From Echinicola sp. 20G (lineage in GTDB: Bacteria > Bacteroidota > Bacteroidia > Cytophagales > Cyclobacteriaceae): a stretch of 64,000 nucleotides of DNA. The position numbers and the translations under genes were made by a program. The notes beneath the pieces are model-generated. The model was not told where the DNA came from. It saw only the letters and a program-made list of their open reading frames with translations, and did not search any database. This document shows, piece after piece, positions 42,915-52,106 of the stretch. The stretch's first letter is position 1. Each line of letters begins with the position of its first letter. The stretch spans positions 3,912,501-3,976,500 of the forward strand of contig NZ_AP024154.1 in assembly GCF_015533855.1 (NCBI RefSeq). Reading direction: 5' to 3'.

Positions 42915-45623
42915 ATGGATAACACAAGTAAAAACAATTTACTCAAACTCTCAGGTCTTGAGCCTTTGGTATTTACACCTGAGTTGAATTTTGTCAACAT
43001 TGGTGAAAGAACCAATGTGACAGGTTCTAAGAAATTTGCCCGACTGATTCTAAACGGGCAGTTTGATGAAGCTTTAGAAGTGGCGCTGGACCAAGTAAGA
43101 GGAGGTGCACAAGTGTTGGATGTCTGCATGGATGAAGGCATGCTCGATGGAGAGGCTGCCATGGTCAAGTACCTTAACCTTTTGGCTTCTGAACCTGAAA
43201 TCAGTAGAATTCCGATCGTCGTTGATAGTTCCAAATGGAATATCATTTTGGCTGGATTGAAATGTATCCAAGGCAAAGGGATTGTCAATTCCATAAGTTT
43301 GAAAAACGGGGAAGAGGAGTTTGTGTACCAAGCCAAGACGATCAAGAAGTTTGGAGCTGCCGTGGTAGTGATGGCTTTTGATGAAGATGGGCAAGCAGAT
43401 ACCTATCAGCGCAGGGTAGAAATTTGCAAAAGAAGTTATGATATACTTGTAAATGAAGTAAAATTCAACAGGCAAGACATCATCTTTGATCCAAATATTT
43501 TTCCAGTAGCAACTGGAATGGATGAGCATAAGACCAATGCTATAGACTTTTTTAAAGCTACCAAGTGGATCAAGGAAAACTTGCCCGGTGCCAAAGTCAG
43601 TGGTGGAGTCAGTAATGTCAGCTTCTCTTTTAGAGGAAACAACCCTGTTCGGGAAGCCATGCATGCAGTTTTCCTTTACCATGCAATCCAACATGGCATG
43701 GATATGGGGATTGTGAATCCATCTATGCTGGAAGTGTATGATGATATTCCAAAAGACTTGCTGGAGCATGTGGAAGATGTGATCTGGAACAGAAGGGAAG
43801 ATGCTACCGAAAGATTACTTGATTTTGCAGAAACTGTAAAATCTTCAGGTAAAAAAGAAGCAGTAAGTGAAGCTTGGCGGTCAGATTCTGTGGCCAAAAG
43901 GATAGAGCACTCTCTGGTCAAGGGAATTATAGACCATATTGTGGAAGATGCTGAAGAGGCACGTCAAGAATTAAAGAGTCCCTTAAAAGTGATAGAAGGG
44001 CCTTTGATGGACGGAATGAATGTGGTAGGTGATCTCTTTGGTTCAGGAAAGATGTTCTTGCCTCAAGTGGTGAAGTCTGCACGTGTGATGAAAAAGGCGG
44101 TTGCCTACTTGGAACCATTTATGCCCAAAGCGGGAGACGCTGATTTCAATGAAAGTCAAAGCTCCATCAAAAAAGTCTTGCTGGCTACTGTTAAAGGTGA
44201 TGTTCATGATATTGGCAAAAATATCGTAGGGGTGGTTTTGGCTTGTAATAGCTATCAGATCATTGATTTGGGTGTAATGGTGGATGCCCAGACTATTATT
44301 GATGAAGCGATCAAGAATAAAGTGGACATCATTGGATTGAGTGGTTTGATTACACCTTCCTTGGATGAAATGGTCAATGTAGCCTCTGAAATGGAGCGAC
44401 AAGGACTTAAAATTCCTTTGTTGATTGGTGGAGCGACAACTAGCCGAATCCACACGGCTGTTAAAATCGACCCGGTTTATAGTGGTACAGTGGTTCACGT
44501 TTTGGATGCTTCCAAATCTGTTCCTGTAGCAGGTGAAGCGATCAGCGAAGAAACACGGGAAGTTTATCATCAGCAGATCAAGGCAACATATGCTGAATTG
44601 CGTGAAGCGCACCAAGCCAAGCAAGAAGCCAAGCAATTGGCCACGTATGAGGAAGCAAAAGCCAATCCAACTACTATTGATTGGGAGAATTATAAACCTG
44701 TGAAACCTGCAAAACTGGGGAAGACTATCTTAAATCTTGACCTTGAGATTTTAAGAAACTATATAGATTGGACGCCTTTCTTTAGCACATGGATGCTGGC
44801 AGGTAAATACCCAAAAATCCTCAAGGATGAGGTAGTGGGAGAACAAGCGCAAAAACTCTATGATGAAGCGAATTTGATGCTCGATAAAATCATAGCAGAA
44901 AAATGGCTTGAAGCTAAGGCAGTTGTGGGATTATTTCCTGTTCTGAGAAGCGGAGATGACCTTACCATTCTAAATGAAAATAATCAAGAAACTTCAACCC
45001 AGTTCCATTTCCTAAGACAACAAGGAAAAAAAGGCAAAGGTGTGCCTAACCGATCTTTAGCCGATTACTTGCATCCTGATGATGTAGATTACTTTGGAGG
45101 TTTTGCGGTAACAGCTGGTTTGAAAATGGATGATAGGGTAGAAGCTTACAAGGCTGCAGGTGATGATTATAATGAAATTATGTTCAAATCCTTAGGTGAC
45201 CGATTGGCGGAAGCGGCTGCTGAATATATGCATGAAGTGGTTAGAAAAGACCTATGGGGATATGCCAAAGAGGAAAGCCTTGACAATGATGCCTTGATCA
45301 AAGAAGCTTATCATGGCATTCGTCCTGCACCAGGTTATCCGGCTTGCCCTGAACATTCTGAGAAGATCACTTTATTCCAGCTGCTTGATGTGGAAAATAC
45401 AATTGGCGTTAGTCTTACAGACAGCTTTGCCATGGTGCCAACTTCTTCAGTAAGTGGATTTTATTTTGGAAACCCCGATAGTAAATACTTTGGTCTGGGC
45501 AAGATAGGAGAGGATCAGGTTGAAAGTTACGCGCAGCGCAAAGGAGTTTCCAAGGAGCAAGCTGAAAAGTGGCTCAGTCCTAATTTGGCTTACAATCCCA
45601 GCCTTAATCCAGTAATGGAATAA
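42915..45623 (+). CDS. metH: Methionine synthase, folate/cobalamin/activation half (split MetH, part 2)
   Basis: About 902 residues: a pterin-binding domain ([20 protein letters not shown] near the start), a cap helical domain, a B12-binding domain with [12 protein letters not shown] (His near 431, the lower axial cobalt ligand), and an activation domain with [15 protein letters not shown] that binds SAM for reactivation. It transfers the methyl group from 5-methyl-THF to cobalamin and on to homocysteine held by part 1. The ATG at 42915 follows the part 1 stop by 5 bp; a GTG at 42909 overlaps that stop. Both halves are intact at domain boundaries, so this is a genuine split and not a recent frameshift. 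Confidence 0.94.
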   Translation: MDNTSKNNLLKLSGLEPLVFTPELNFVNIGERTNVTGSKKFARLILNGQFDEALEVALDQVRGGAQVLDVCMDEGMLDGEAAMVKYLNLLASEPEISRIPIVVDSSKWNIILAGLKCIQGKGIVNSISLKNGEEEFVYQAKTIKKFGAAVVVMAFDEDGQADTYQRRVEICKRSYDILVNEVKFNRQDIIFDPNIFPVATGMDEHKTNAIDFFKATKWIKENLPGAKVSGGVSNVSFSFRGNNPVREAMHAVFLYHAIQHGMDMGIVNPSMLEVYDDIPKDLLEHVEDVIWNRREDATERLLDFAETVKSSGKKEAVSEAWRSDSVAKRIEHSLVKGIIDHIVEDAEEARQELKSPLKVIEGPLMDGMNVVGDLFGSGKMFLPQVVKSARVMKKAVAYLEPFMPKAGDADFNESQSSIKKVLLATVKGDVHDIGKNIVGVVLACNSYQIIDLGVMVDAQTIIDEAIKNKVDIIGLSGLITPSLDEMVNVASEMERQGLKIPLLIGGATTSRIHTAVKIDPVYSGTVVHVLDASKSVPVAGEAISEETREVYHQQIKATYAELREAHQAKQEAKQLATYEEAKANPTTIDWENYKPVKPAKLGKTILNLDLEILRNYIDWTPFFSTWMLAGKYPKILKDEVVGEQAQKLYDEANLMLDKIIAEKWLEAKAVVGLFPVLRSGDDLTILNENNQETSTQFHFLRQQGKKGKGVPNRSLADYLHPDDVDYFGGFAVTAGLKMDDRVEAYKAAGDDYNEIMFKSLGDRLAEAAAEYMHEVVRKDLWGYAKEESLDNDALIKEAYHGIRPAPGYPACPEHSEKITLFQLLDVENTIGVSLTDSFAMVPTSSVSGFYFGNPDSKYFGLGKIGEDQVESYAQRKGVSKEQAEKWLSPNLAYNPSLNPVME

Positions 45624-45643
45624 TCATTAGCTTAGACAATACC

Positions 45644-45685
45644 ACGTGAAGTGCTTTTAAAATTTTCTGTAAAAGCACTTCACGT
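45644..45685 (+). promoter_or_regulatory. Perfect 16-bp hairpin between metH part 2 and metF
   Basis: The left arm (45644-45659, core GTGAAGTGCTTTT) and right arm (45670-45685) are perfect inverse complements around a 10-nt loop. No T tract follows on the plus strand, so it is probably an mRNA processing or stability element, or a partial attenuator ahead of metF. Confidence 0.65.
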
Positions 45686-45707
45686 TATGTGACAACCATA
45701 AATACCC

Positions 45708-46661
45708 ATGAAAGTAACAGAACACATAAAACAATCGAAAAAAACACTTTTTTCATTTGAAATTCTTCCTCCTCTAAAAGGACAAAGCTTGAATGAAATG
45801 CTGGATGGCATTTCTCCATTGATGGAGTTTAATCCTCCTTTTATCGATGTGACCTACCATCGTGAAGAGTACATTTATAAAAAGCACCCAAATGGCCTGC
45901 TTGAAAAAGTTAGCACAAGAAAGCGTCCAGGTACCGTAGGGATTTGTGCGGCATTGATGAACAGGTTCAAGGTGGATGCGGTCCCTCATATCCTTTGCGG
46001 TGGCTTTAATAAAGAAGAAACCGAAAATGCCTTAATCGACCTTAATTTTATAGGTGTAGAAAATGTTTTGGCGCTAAGAGGTGATGCCCCTAAGTCTGAA
46101 GGCAGATTTGTTCCTGAAGAAGATGGCCATAACTATACCAATGAACTGGTCAGCCAGATTGTGGGAATGAATAATGGAAAGTATTTGCACGAAGAAACTG
46201 AAACGGGCTTTCAGACGGATTTTTGCATTGGCGTAGCTGGCTATCCAGAAAAACATTTTGAAGCACCTAGTTTCAAATTTGACTTGAAAAACTTAAAGGC
46301 CAAAGTAGATGCAGGAGCCGAGTATATTGTGACTCAAATGTTTTTTGACAATCAAAAGTATTTCGACTTTGTAAAGAGTGTAAGGGAAGCAGGAATTACT
46401 GTTCCGATCATTCCTGGATTAAAACCTATCACTACACTAGGACAGATTACAGTGCTACCAAGTATATTCTTTTTGGATATGCCAGATGCCCTTATGGATG
46501 AGTTAGAGAAGTGCAAAACCAATGCAGATGTGAGACAGGTAGGTATAGAGTGGGCCATCCAGCAAAGTAAGGAATTGGTGGATTTTGGAGTGCCTTGTTT
46601 ACATTATTATACGATGAGCAAGGCCAGTACAGTTCATAAGGTGGCCAGTGAGGTATTCTAA
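45708..46661 (+). CDS. metF: 5,10-methylenetetrahydrofolate reductase
   Basis: 317 residues, a single FAD-binding (beta/alpha)8 barrel of normal length. Landmarks are FSFEILPPLKG (catalytic Glu of the FEILPP motif), DVTYHR, NVLALRGDAP, and GAEYIVTQMFFDNQKYFDF with IPIIPGLKPI. It reduces 5,10-methylene-THF to 5-methyl-THF, the methyl donor used by the split MetH encoded just upstream. It lies 84 bp after metH part 2, across a strong hairpin, and is probably on the same riboswitch-controlled transcript. A terminator follows. Confidence 0.95.
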   Translation: MKVTEHIKQSKKTLFSFEILPPLKGQSLNEMLDGISPLMEFNPPFIDVTYHREEYIYKKHPNGLLEKVSTRKRPGTVGICAALMNRFKVDAVPHILCGGFNKEETENALIDLNFIGVENVLALRGDAPKSEGRFVPEEDGHNYTNELVSQIVGMNNGKYLHEETETGFQTDFCIGVAGYPEKHFEAPSFKFDLKNLKAKVDAGAEYIVTQMFFDNQKYFDFVKSVREAGITVPIIPGLKPITTLGQITVLPSIFFLDMPDALMDELEKCKTNADVRQVGIEWAIQQSKELVDFGVPCLHYYTMSKASTVHKVASEVF

Positions 46662-46683
46662 ATTTAAAATATATATGAATATG

Positions 46684-46712
46684 AAGGCGATCCAATTTGG
46701 GTCGCCTTTTTA
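46684..46712 (+). terminator. Terminator of the methionine operon
   Basis: AAGGCGATCC pairs with GGGTCGCCTT (one G-U) around a short AATTT loop, followed by a T run. Confidence 0.8.
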
Positions 46713-46796
46713 ATTTATTCACCATATTTTATTCAATATCATAAAGGTTGAATAATAAACTTGCAAATTATGTAAGGTTAGTAGTATAATATTGTA

Positions 46797-46826
46797 CATA
46801 TATTATTTGTGCAAAAATAATATATG
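46797..46826 (+). promoter_or_regulatory. Perfect 30-bp dyad upstream of ECF sigma gene
   Basis: CATATATTATTT (46797-46808) and AAATAATATATG (46815-46826) are perfect 12-bp inverted arms around GTGCAA. It lies 65 bp before the sigma gene and well past the metF terminator. It is AT-rich with no T tail, so it looks like an operator rather than a terminator. A TATTATTTG stretch inside it could overlap a promoter. Confidence 0.5.
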
Positions 46827-46890
46827 GTATTGATAATAATTAGGTGTTAATTATGCGGCGGATTGAGTAGATTGTATAATAAATCTACTG

Positions 46891-47505
46891 ATGATGGAAA
46901 CAAGTTTAGATAGGTATAATGACAAAGAACTTTGGGAGCTAATCAGTAATAATGATGAATACGCGTTTACTTTTTTGTATGAGAGTTATGTGGATTCTTT
47001 GTTCAGATATGGGCAAAGAATCACACAAAAAATTGAACTAATAGAAGATTCTATTCAAGATCTTTTTACAAAAATCTGGATCAATAGAAAGCAGATTAGA
47101 ATTCAAAAATCAATCAAGTTTTATCTTTTTACTACTTTTCGAAGAGACTTACTCTTACGAGTAAAACACATTAACAAATTTGGTGACCTAAGTTCAGGCA
47201 TTACTAATTCACTTCAAGAGGAATCATACCAGGATTTTATCCTTCAACAAGAAGTTGCCGAAGGAAAACTGGAGATTCTCGATTACTCCATGAACCATCT
47301 TACCAAAAGGCAAAAAGAAGCGCTTCACTTGAAGTACATAGAGAATCAATCCTATGAGGAGATAGCAAAATTAATGGGAATCCAAGTACCAACATTATAT
47401 AATGTGATTTTTAGAGCGATAAAGATTCTTAAAAATGACTTTAAAAAGTACAGCTACAAGTATAAAATAATTGTTCTAATTTACTATTTGAAGGATCTTT
47501 TGTAA
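46891..47505 (+). CDS. ECF-type RNA polymerase sigma factor (FecI-like)
   Basis: 204 residues with region 2 (about 20-90, RYGQRITQKIELIEDSIQDLFTKIW) and region 4 (about 130-185, LTKRQKEALHLKYIENQSYEEIAKLMG). It is a clear relative of the sigma factor at 24736, to which it aligns along its length. It precedes fecR, an STN-type susC, susD and a GH95 fucosidase, and should activate that locus. A palindrome 65 bp upstream may control it. The C-terminus is basic and hydrophobic (YKIIVLIYYLKDLL). Confidence 0.92.
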   Translation: MMETSLDRYNDKELWELISNNDEYAFTFLYESYVDSLFRYGQRITQKIELIEDSIQDLFTKIWINRKQIRIQKSIKFYLFTTFRRDLLLRVKHINKFGDLSSGITNSLQEESYQDFILQQEVAEGKLEILDYSMNHLTKRQKEALHLKYIENQSYEEIAKLMGIQVPTLYNVIFRAIKILKNDFKKYSYKYKIIVLIYYLKDLL

Positions 47506-47649
47506 GGGTAAAACTAGGTTCTATTTTTTCTACTGAATTGGTTTAAAAAGACTTTTATCGCTAACATTAATTTTAACCTAAAAAAAACACATTTTTTTTT
47601 GTTAGATATCTAACTGTTCTCTCTCTTAATATATAAAAGGGAGGAAATT

Positions 47650-48717
47650 TTGAAAAACCACTTACAAACAGTTGAAGACTTCTTATCTGATGATGATTTT
47701 CGAAACTGGGTACTCGAAGAAGGATCAGATAGTAGAAACCTTACTTGGCGTCAATGGCTGGAAGAAAATTCCAATAATCAAAAGGCATTTTTTAAAGCTA
47801 AGAAGATATTGGAAAACCTTCATCAAGAAACAGTAGCTCTTGAAGAAAGTAGGAAGAGAGAAATTTTTAGTTCTATAAAGTCTAACATAAAAAAGCATAA
47901 AGATCAAAATACAAGTAAAAGGTATTTTGATTTAGACACCATTCTTAAAAGCACCTTTTTTAAAGCGGCAGCAGTTAGTGTCATTTTAATTATAGCCTCA
48001 ATAATTATTCGGGATAATTTATCATTAAACCGTGAGAATGAAACCTCAAAAATTTTAAAAGATGAATGGGTAACCAAGACAAATGAGAAAGGAAAGAAAT
48101 CTATTATCCATCTTCCTGATGGAAGTAGTGTTTTTTTGAATTCAGATAGTAAGCTCCGGTACAACAAATTAGGTTTTGGTTTACAACACCGCGATATATA
48201 CCTAGAAGGGGAAGCATTTTTTGAAGTAAAGAAAGATAGCTTAAACCCATTTTCTGTTCACTCCCAATCGATTACTACAACTGCATTAGGCACTTCCTTT
48301 AATGTTAATGCATATCCTTCCTCTCCGGTAAAAGTATATCTCGCTACTGGTATGGTCAAAGTAGAAAAGACCGTAAAGCAATCAGCCAATCAGGAAATAG
48401 TGCTGATACCAGGCCAAGAAGCTTCTCTGGATAAAAATTATAATCTTCAAAAATCCAACGTTCCGAATACTAAAATATATCAATGGAAAGAAGGTGTTCT
48501 TTACTTTGACAAAACACCATTAAATAAGGCCATTTCAACATTGGAAAGATGGTATGGAGTAAGCATAACCACAGATGGAATGAGCAGTAAAGAACTCATC
48601 ATAAGTGGTGAATTTAAAAATGAAAATCTAGAAAATGTCCTTAAGACTATGCAATACTCTTTGGAGTTTGATTTTGTCATTCACCAACAAGATATCAGGA
48701 TCAAATTCAATCCGTAG
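47650..48717 (+). CDS. FecR-family anti-sigma factor
   Basis: 355 residues starting at TTG; a purine-rich GGGAGGAAA sits 4-11 bases upstream and no ATG is available near the N-terminus. The first residues (TVEDFLSDDDFRNWVLEE) align with the FecR at 25471, supporting this start. It has a cytoplasmic N-terminal part, a membrane helix (about 98-118, AAAVSVILIIASIII), a FecR domain (HLPDGSSVFLNSDSKLRY, TTALGTSFNVNAY) and a C-terminal DUF4974-like domain (LERWYGVSI). It should sequester the upstream sigma factor until the STN domain of the next gene product signals. The gap to the sigma gene contains the 14-bp palindrome GTTAGATATCTAAC (47601-47614) after a T run. Confidence 0.92.
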   Translation: MKNHLQTVEDFLSDDDFRNWVLEEGSDSRNLTWRQWLEENSNNQKAFFKAKKILENLHQETVALEESRKREIFSSIKSNIKKHKDQNTSKRYFDLDTILKSTFFKAAAVSVILIIASIIIRDNLSLNRENETSKILKDEWVTKTNEKGKKSIIHLPDGSSVFLNSDSKLRYNKLGFGLQHRDIYLEGEAFFEVKKDSLNPFSVHSQSITTTALGTSFNVNAYPSSPVKVYLATGMVKVEKTVKQSANQEIVLIPGQEASLDKNYNLQKSNVPNTKIYQWKEGVLYFDKTPLNKAISTLERWYGVSITTDGMSSKELIISGEFKNENLENVLKTMQYSLEFDFVIHQQDIRIKFNP

Positions 48718-48760
48718 CTATTGATTTTAACCATAACAATAATAACCAAAATAACTAAGT

Positions 48761-51700
48761 ATGAAACATTTAATACCATTACTAATTCCAAAAGGTAGGT
48801 GCTATCCACTTGTAATAGCCTACCTTTTGATGGTTGTCTGTTCTTACAATGCGCTAGCTTCTACTGATGAGCAATTCAAAACCGATATGTCCAAAGTCAA
48901 AGTTTCATTTGACGTCAAACAAACAGGCATTGATAAGGTCTTTGAAAAAATCGGTACACAAACTGAATTCTCCTTTTTTTATGAGCAGGATTTGGTTAAG
49001 GAAGTTTTGCCTGTTACACTATCTGTAAAAAATGAAACATTAGAGAATGTATTGTATTTGCTCGCAGAATCACACCAACTACAATTCAAACAGGTTAACG
49101 ACCGCATTAGTGTAAAGAGGTCTTTACAGCCAAAAGTTGAACAACATATTAGTGTTGAGCTAACCGTTAAGGGTACTGTAAGGGATGAGGGTAATGAACC
49201 TATACCCGGAGTCAGTATTTTAATAAAAGGTACTTCCTCAGGAACAGTGACGGGTTTAGACGGAAACTATGTCATTGAAAATGTACCGGACGATGGTATA
49301 CTCGTTTATTCATTCATTGGGTATGTGAAACAGGAGGTTCCGGTAGATGGTAGGACAGAGTTGGATATAACTCTATCTCTGGATACTCAGTCTTTAGATG
49401 AAGTAGTAGTCATTGGATATGGCACAGTAGAAAAGAGGGATTTAACTGGAGCTGTGGCCAGTGTCGATGTAAAGCAGCAAGAAGAATTACCCAATGTAAA
49501 CCTCTTCCAATCACTACAAGGTAGGGTACCAGGCTTAAATGTAGGTGCAACAACAAGTTCAGGTGCTAATCCTAGGATTGACATTAGGGGCCAAAATACT
49601 TTGTCAAGCTCTGCCGGGGACAATGCACCCCTAATTGTTTTGGATGGAATAATCTACCGGGGAAGTATGGTGGATATCAATCCCGCCACTGTAGAGTCTG
49701 TAGAAGTACTAAAAGATGGAAGTGCTGCTGCAGTGTATGGATCCCAAGCTTCAAATGGTGTCATATTGGTTACTACTAAAAAGGGAAAGATAGAAGGAAA
49801 GCCCATTATAAACTACTCCGGGCAATTCTCTCTTCAAGTGGCTTCAAAAACACTTGAGCCTTTTAATACCGCTGAAAGTAAAGCTTTTTTAGATGATGTG
49901 TATTGGACCGACAGTAGGATTGGTCCGGAGTACCTTACACCTAATCCTGATTTTTCAGTTGTCCCATTCTTAAAAACGCTACAAATTTCCGAAGGGTATG
50001 AAAATAATCTAGATAATGATTGGTGGGGGATGTTGACTGGTGATGGACATATCAATAAACATGATATAAGTATCAGAGGTAGGTCCGAAAATTCCGGTTA
50101 TTTTGTTTCAGCTGGTATTTTAGATCAGAAAGGTTTTATCAAGAACGATGATTATCAGAGAATCAGTCTGAACATCAATATGGATACTAAAATTACAGAC
50201 TGGTTAAAATTTGGAATGGAGACATTTTTGACCTCAAGTGATTATTCAGGGGTCTCACCAGGTGTGGGTGCAGTGTTTCACTTACAGACATTCGCTCCAT
50301 TATATGATGACAATGGTGATTATGTGTTAGAGCCTAATGGTACAGGACTTAACCCATTTTTACAATATCAAATAGATGATGAAGAGAAGCGGCTGAACCT
50401 GTTCGGGAATTTTCATTTCGATGTACAACTTCCATTTCTTGAGGGCTTTAATTACCGGTTGAATTTTGGTAATAATTATATCAATAATATTCATAATCAA
50501 TTTAATCCTTGGGGCGCAAATTATACTGGTTCAGGATATAAAAACAGGAATGAAAGGTATAGTTATATTCTTGATAATATCATTTCTTATAAAAGAAGCT
50601 TTAATGATATCCATAAGCTGAATGTAACCCTTCTTTATGGAGTGGAAAATATCCAGACCAATTACACCAATTCCTCTGCCCAAAACTTTGTCAACCCGAC
50701 TTTAGGCTATAATAAATTGGATGCTGGTGATCCCACATTGAACTCACTTAGCTCCGGTGCAGAAAAAGAGACCAGTTTATATACTATGGGAAGGGCAATC
50801 TACACTTTTAACGATCGGTATATGCTTACTGCAACTGTAAGGAGGGATGGATTTTCCGGTTTTGGCTCCAATAGCAAGTTTGGTACGTTTCCTTCCATTG
50901 CAGCTGGTTGGGTGATGAGTGAGGAAAGCTTTATGGAATACAGTGGAATAGATTACTTAAAGTTTAGGGTTTCTTATGGGCAAACAGGTAGAAGAGGGCT
51001 TTCTCGTTATCAAACATTAGCACGAATGGGGTCAACCCAAAGTATAGTTTTTGGTGACGGCGGAAGTGCTACTATCGGTCAATGGATTTCAAGTATGGCA
51101 AATGATAACCTAAAATGGGAGACGACTACTGGATTAAATATTGGGTTTGATTTCGAATTACTTAAATCAAGACTCTATGGTAATATAGAGTATTACCGAA
51201 ATAACACTGAAAACATATTGTATGATATTCAGATTCCAATCATTACAGGTTTTTCTAGCATTTCTACCAATATCGGAAATGTGAAAAACCACGGGTTAGA
51301 ATTGGCATTAAATGGAAGAATTATCCAGAGTTCCGATATGAGCCTTGAAACTGGGTTCAATTTCTCACGAAATAGAAACGAAATAGTTTCTATACTGGGA
51401 GCCGATAATAACGGGGATGGAATAGAGGATGATATTGTCTCCAATCAACTTTTTATAGGTGAACCTCAAAACGTAGTGTTCGACTATGAGGTAATAGGTA
51501 TGTGGCAATTGGAAGATGAAGTCCCGGATGGCTTCTTCCCGGGAACCTATAAACTGGATGATGCGAATGGAGATGGTACCATTACGCCGGATGATAGAAA
51601 GATTCTTGGATACAGAGATCCATCCTACAGATTTGGAATCAGCAATACTTTTAGATACAAGAACTTCTCTGTTTATGTATTTATTAATTCAATCCAAGGA

Positions 51701-52096
51701 GGAAAAGACTATTATTATGCAGATGGAAGTCCTTATCAAGACGGAGCTTTGTTCAAGAAGGATCAACTTTCCTATTCCAACGCCATGGCTTTTGATTATT
51801 GGATGCCAGAAAATCCAAATGCCAAATATAGAAGGTTGGATACTCCATCCAGCTTTGATGGAAGGCCCTATGACCAGAGAAATTTTGTGAGACTGCAGGA
51901 TGTTTCGATCGCTTATAATTTTAACTCTGAGTTTTTGGAGAGGTTACACATCCGAAATCTCAAAGTTAACCTGAGTGGTAAGAACTTAGCCACTTGGACT
52001 AAGTGGGAAGGTTGGGACCCTGAAACCGGAGTAGGTTTGGTGGCCGGTGTTCCATTAATGAGAAATTATACCCTAGGTTTAAACATTGAATTTTAA
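48761..52096 (+). CDS. SusC/RagA-family TonB-dependent receptor with STN domain (fucosidase locus)
   Basis: 1111 residues: signal peptide (about 1-34), STN domain (about 45-118, VKQTGIDKVFEKIGTQTEFSF), CarboxypepD_reg-like domain (about 133-212, VKGTVRDEGNEPIPGVS), TonB-box-like LDEVVVIGYGT, plug (PLIVLDGIIYRGSMVDINPATVE) and a barrel ending in LNIEF. The STN domain fits signalling to the adjacent FecR/sigma pair. Followed by susD and a GH95 fucosidase, it most likely imports fucosylated oligosaccharides; that substrate is inference from the neighbour. Confidence 0.94.
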   Translation: MKHLIPLLIPKGRCYPLVIAYLLMVVCSYNALASTDEQFKTDMSKVKVSFDVKQTGIDKVFEKIGTQTEFSFFYEQDLVKEVLPVTLSVKNETLENVLYLLAESHQLQFKQVNDRISVKRSLQPKVEQHISVELTVKGTVRDEGNEPIPGVSILIKGTSSGTVTGLDGNYVIENVPDDGILVYSFIGYVKQEVPVDGRTELDITLSLDTQSLDEVVVIGYGTVEKRDLTGAVASVDVKQQEELPNVNLFQSLQGRVPGLNVGATTSSGANPRIDIRGQNTLSSSAGDNAPLIVLDGIIYRGSMVDINPATVESVEVLKDGSAAAVYGSQASNGVILVTTKKGKIEGKPIINYSGQFSLQVASKTLEPFNTAESKAFLDDVYWTDSRIGPEYLTPNPDFSVVPFLKTLQISEGYENNLDNDWWGMLTGDGHINKHDISIRGRSENSGYFVSAGILDQKGFIKNDDYQRISLNINMDTKITDWLKFGMETFLTSSDYSGVSPGVGAVFHLQTFAPLYDDNGDYVLEPNGTGLNPFLQYQIDDEEKRLNLFGNFHFDVQLPFLEGFNYRLNFGNNYINNIHNQFNPWGANYTGSGYKNRNERYSYILDNIISYKRSFNDIHKLNVTLLYGVENIQTNYTNSSAQNFVNPTLGYNKLDAGDPTLNSLSSGAEKETSLYTMGRAIYTFNDRYMLTATVRRDGFSGFGSNSKFGTFPSIAAGWVMSEESFMEYSGIDYLKFRVSYGQTGRRGLSRYQTLARMGSTQSIVFGDGGSATIGQWISSMANDNLKWETTTGLNIGFDFELLKSRLYGNIEYYRNNTENILYDIQIPIITGFSSISTNIGNVKNHGLELALNGRIIQSSDMSLETGFNFSRNRNEIVSILGADNNGDGIEDDIVSNQLFIGEPQNVVFDYEVIGMWQLEDEVPDGFFPGTYKLDDANGDGTITPDDRKILGYRDPSYRFGISNTFRYKNFSVYVFINSIQGGKDYYYADGSPYQDGALFKKDQLSYSNAMAFDYWMPENPNAKYRRLDTPSSFDGRPYDQRNFVRLQDVSIAYNFNSEFLERLHIRNLKVNLSGKNLATWTKWEGWDPETGVGLVAGVPLMRNYTLGLNIEF

Positions 52097-52106
52097 TAGA
52101 ACAGCC

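Noticed and set aside
43074..44636. Minus-strand ORFs of up to 231 codons opposite metH part 2
   Set aside because: They sit opposite a highly conserved gene and their translations lack motifs; shadow frames.
41869..45623. Split metH considered as a frameshifted pseudogene
   Set aside because: The break is at a natural domain boundary, the second half has its own start, and all catalytic residues of both halves are intact.
47601..47614. Palindrome GTTAGATATCTAAC considered as a sigma-fecR terminator like the one at 25418
   Set aside because: On the plus strand the T run comes before the palindrome, not after it, so it does not have terminator form.
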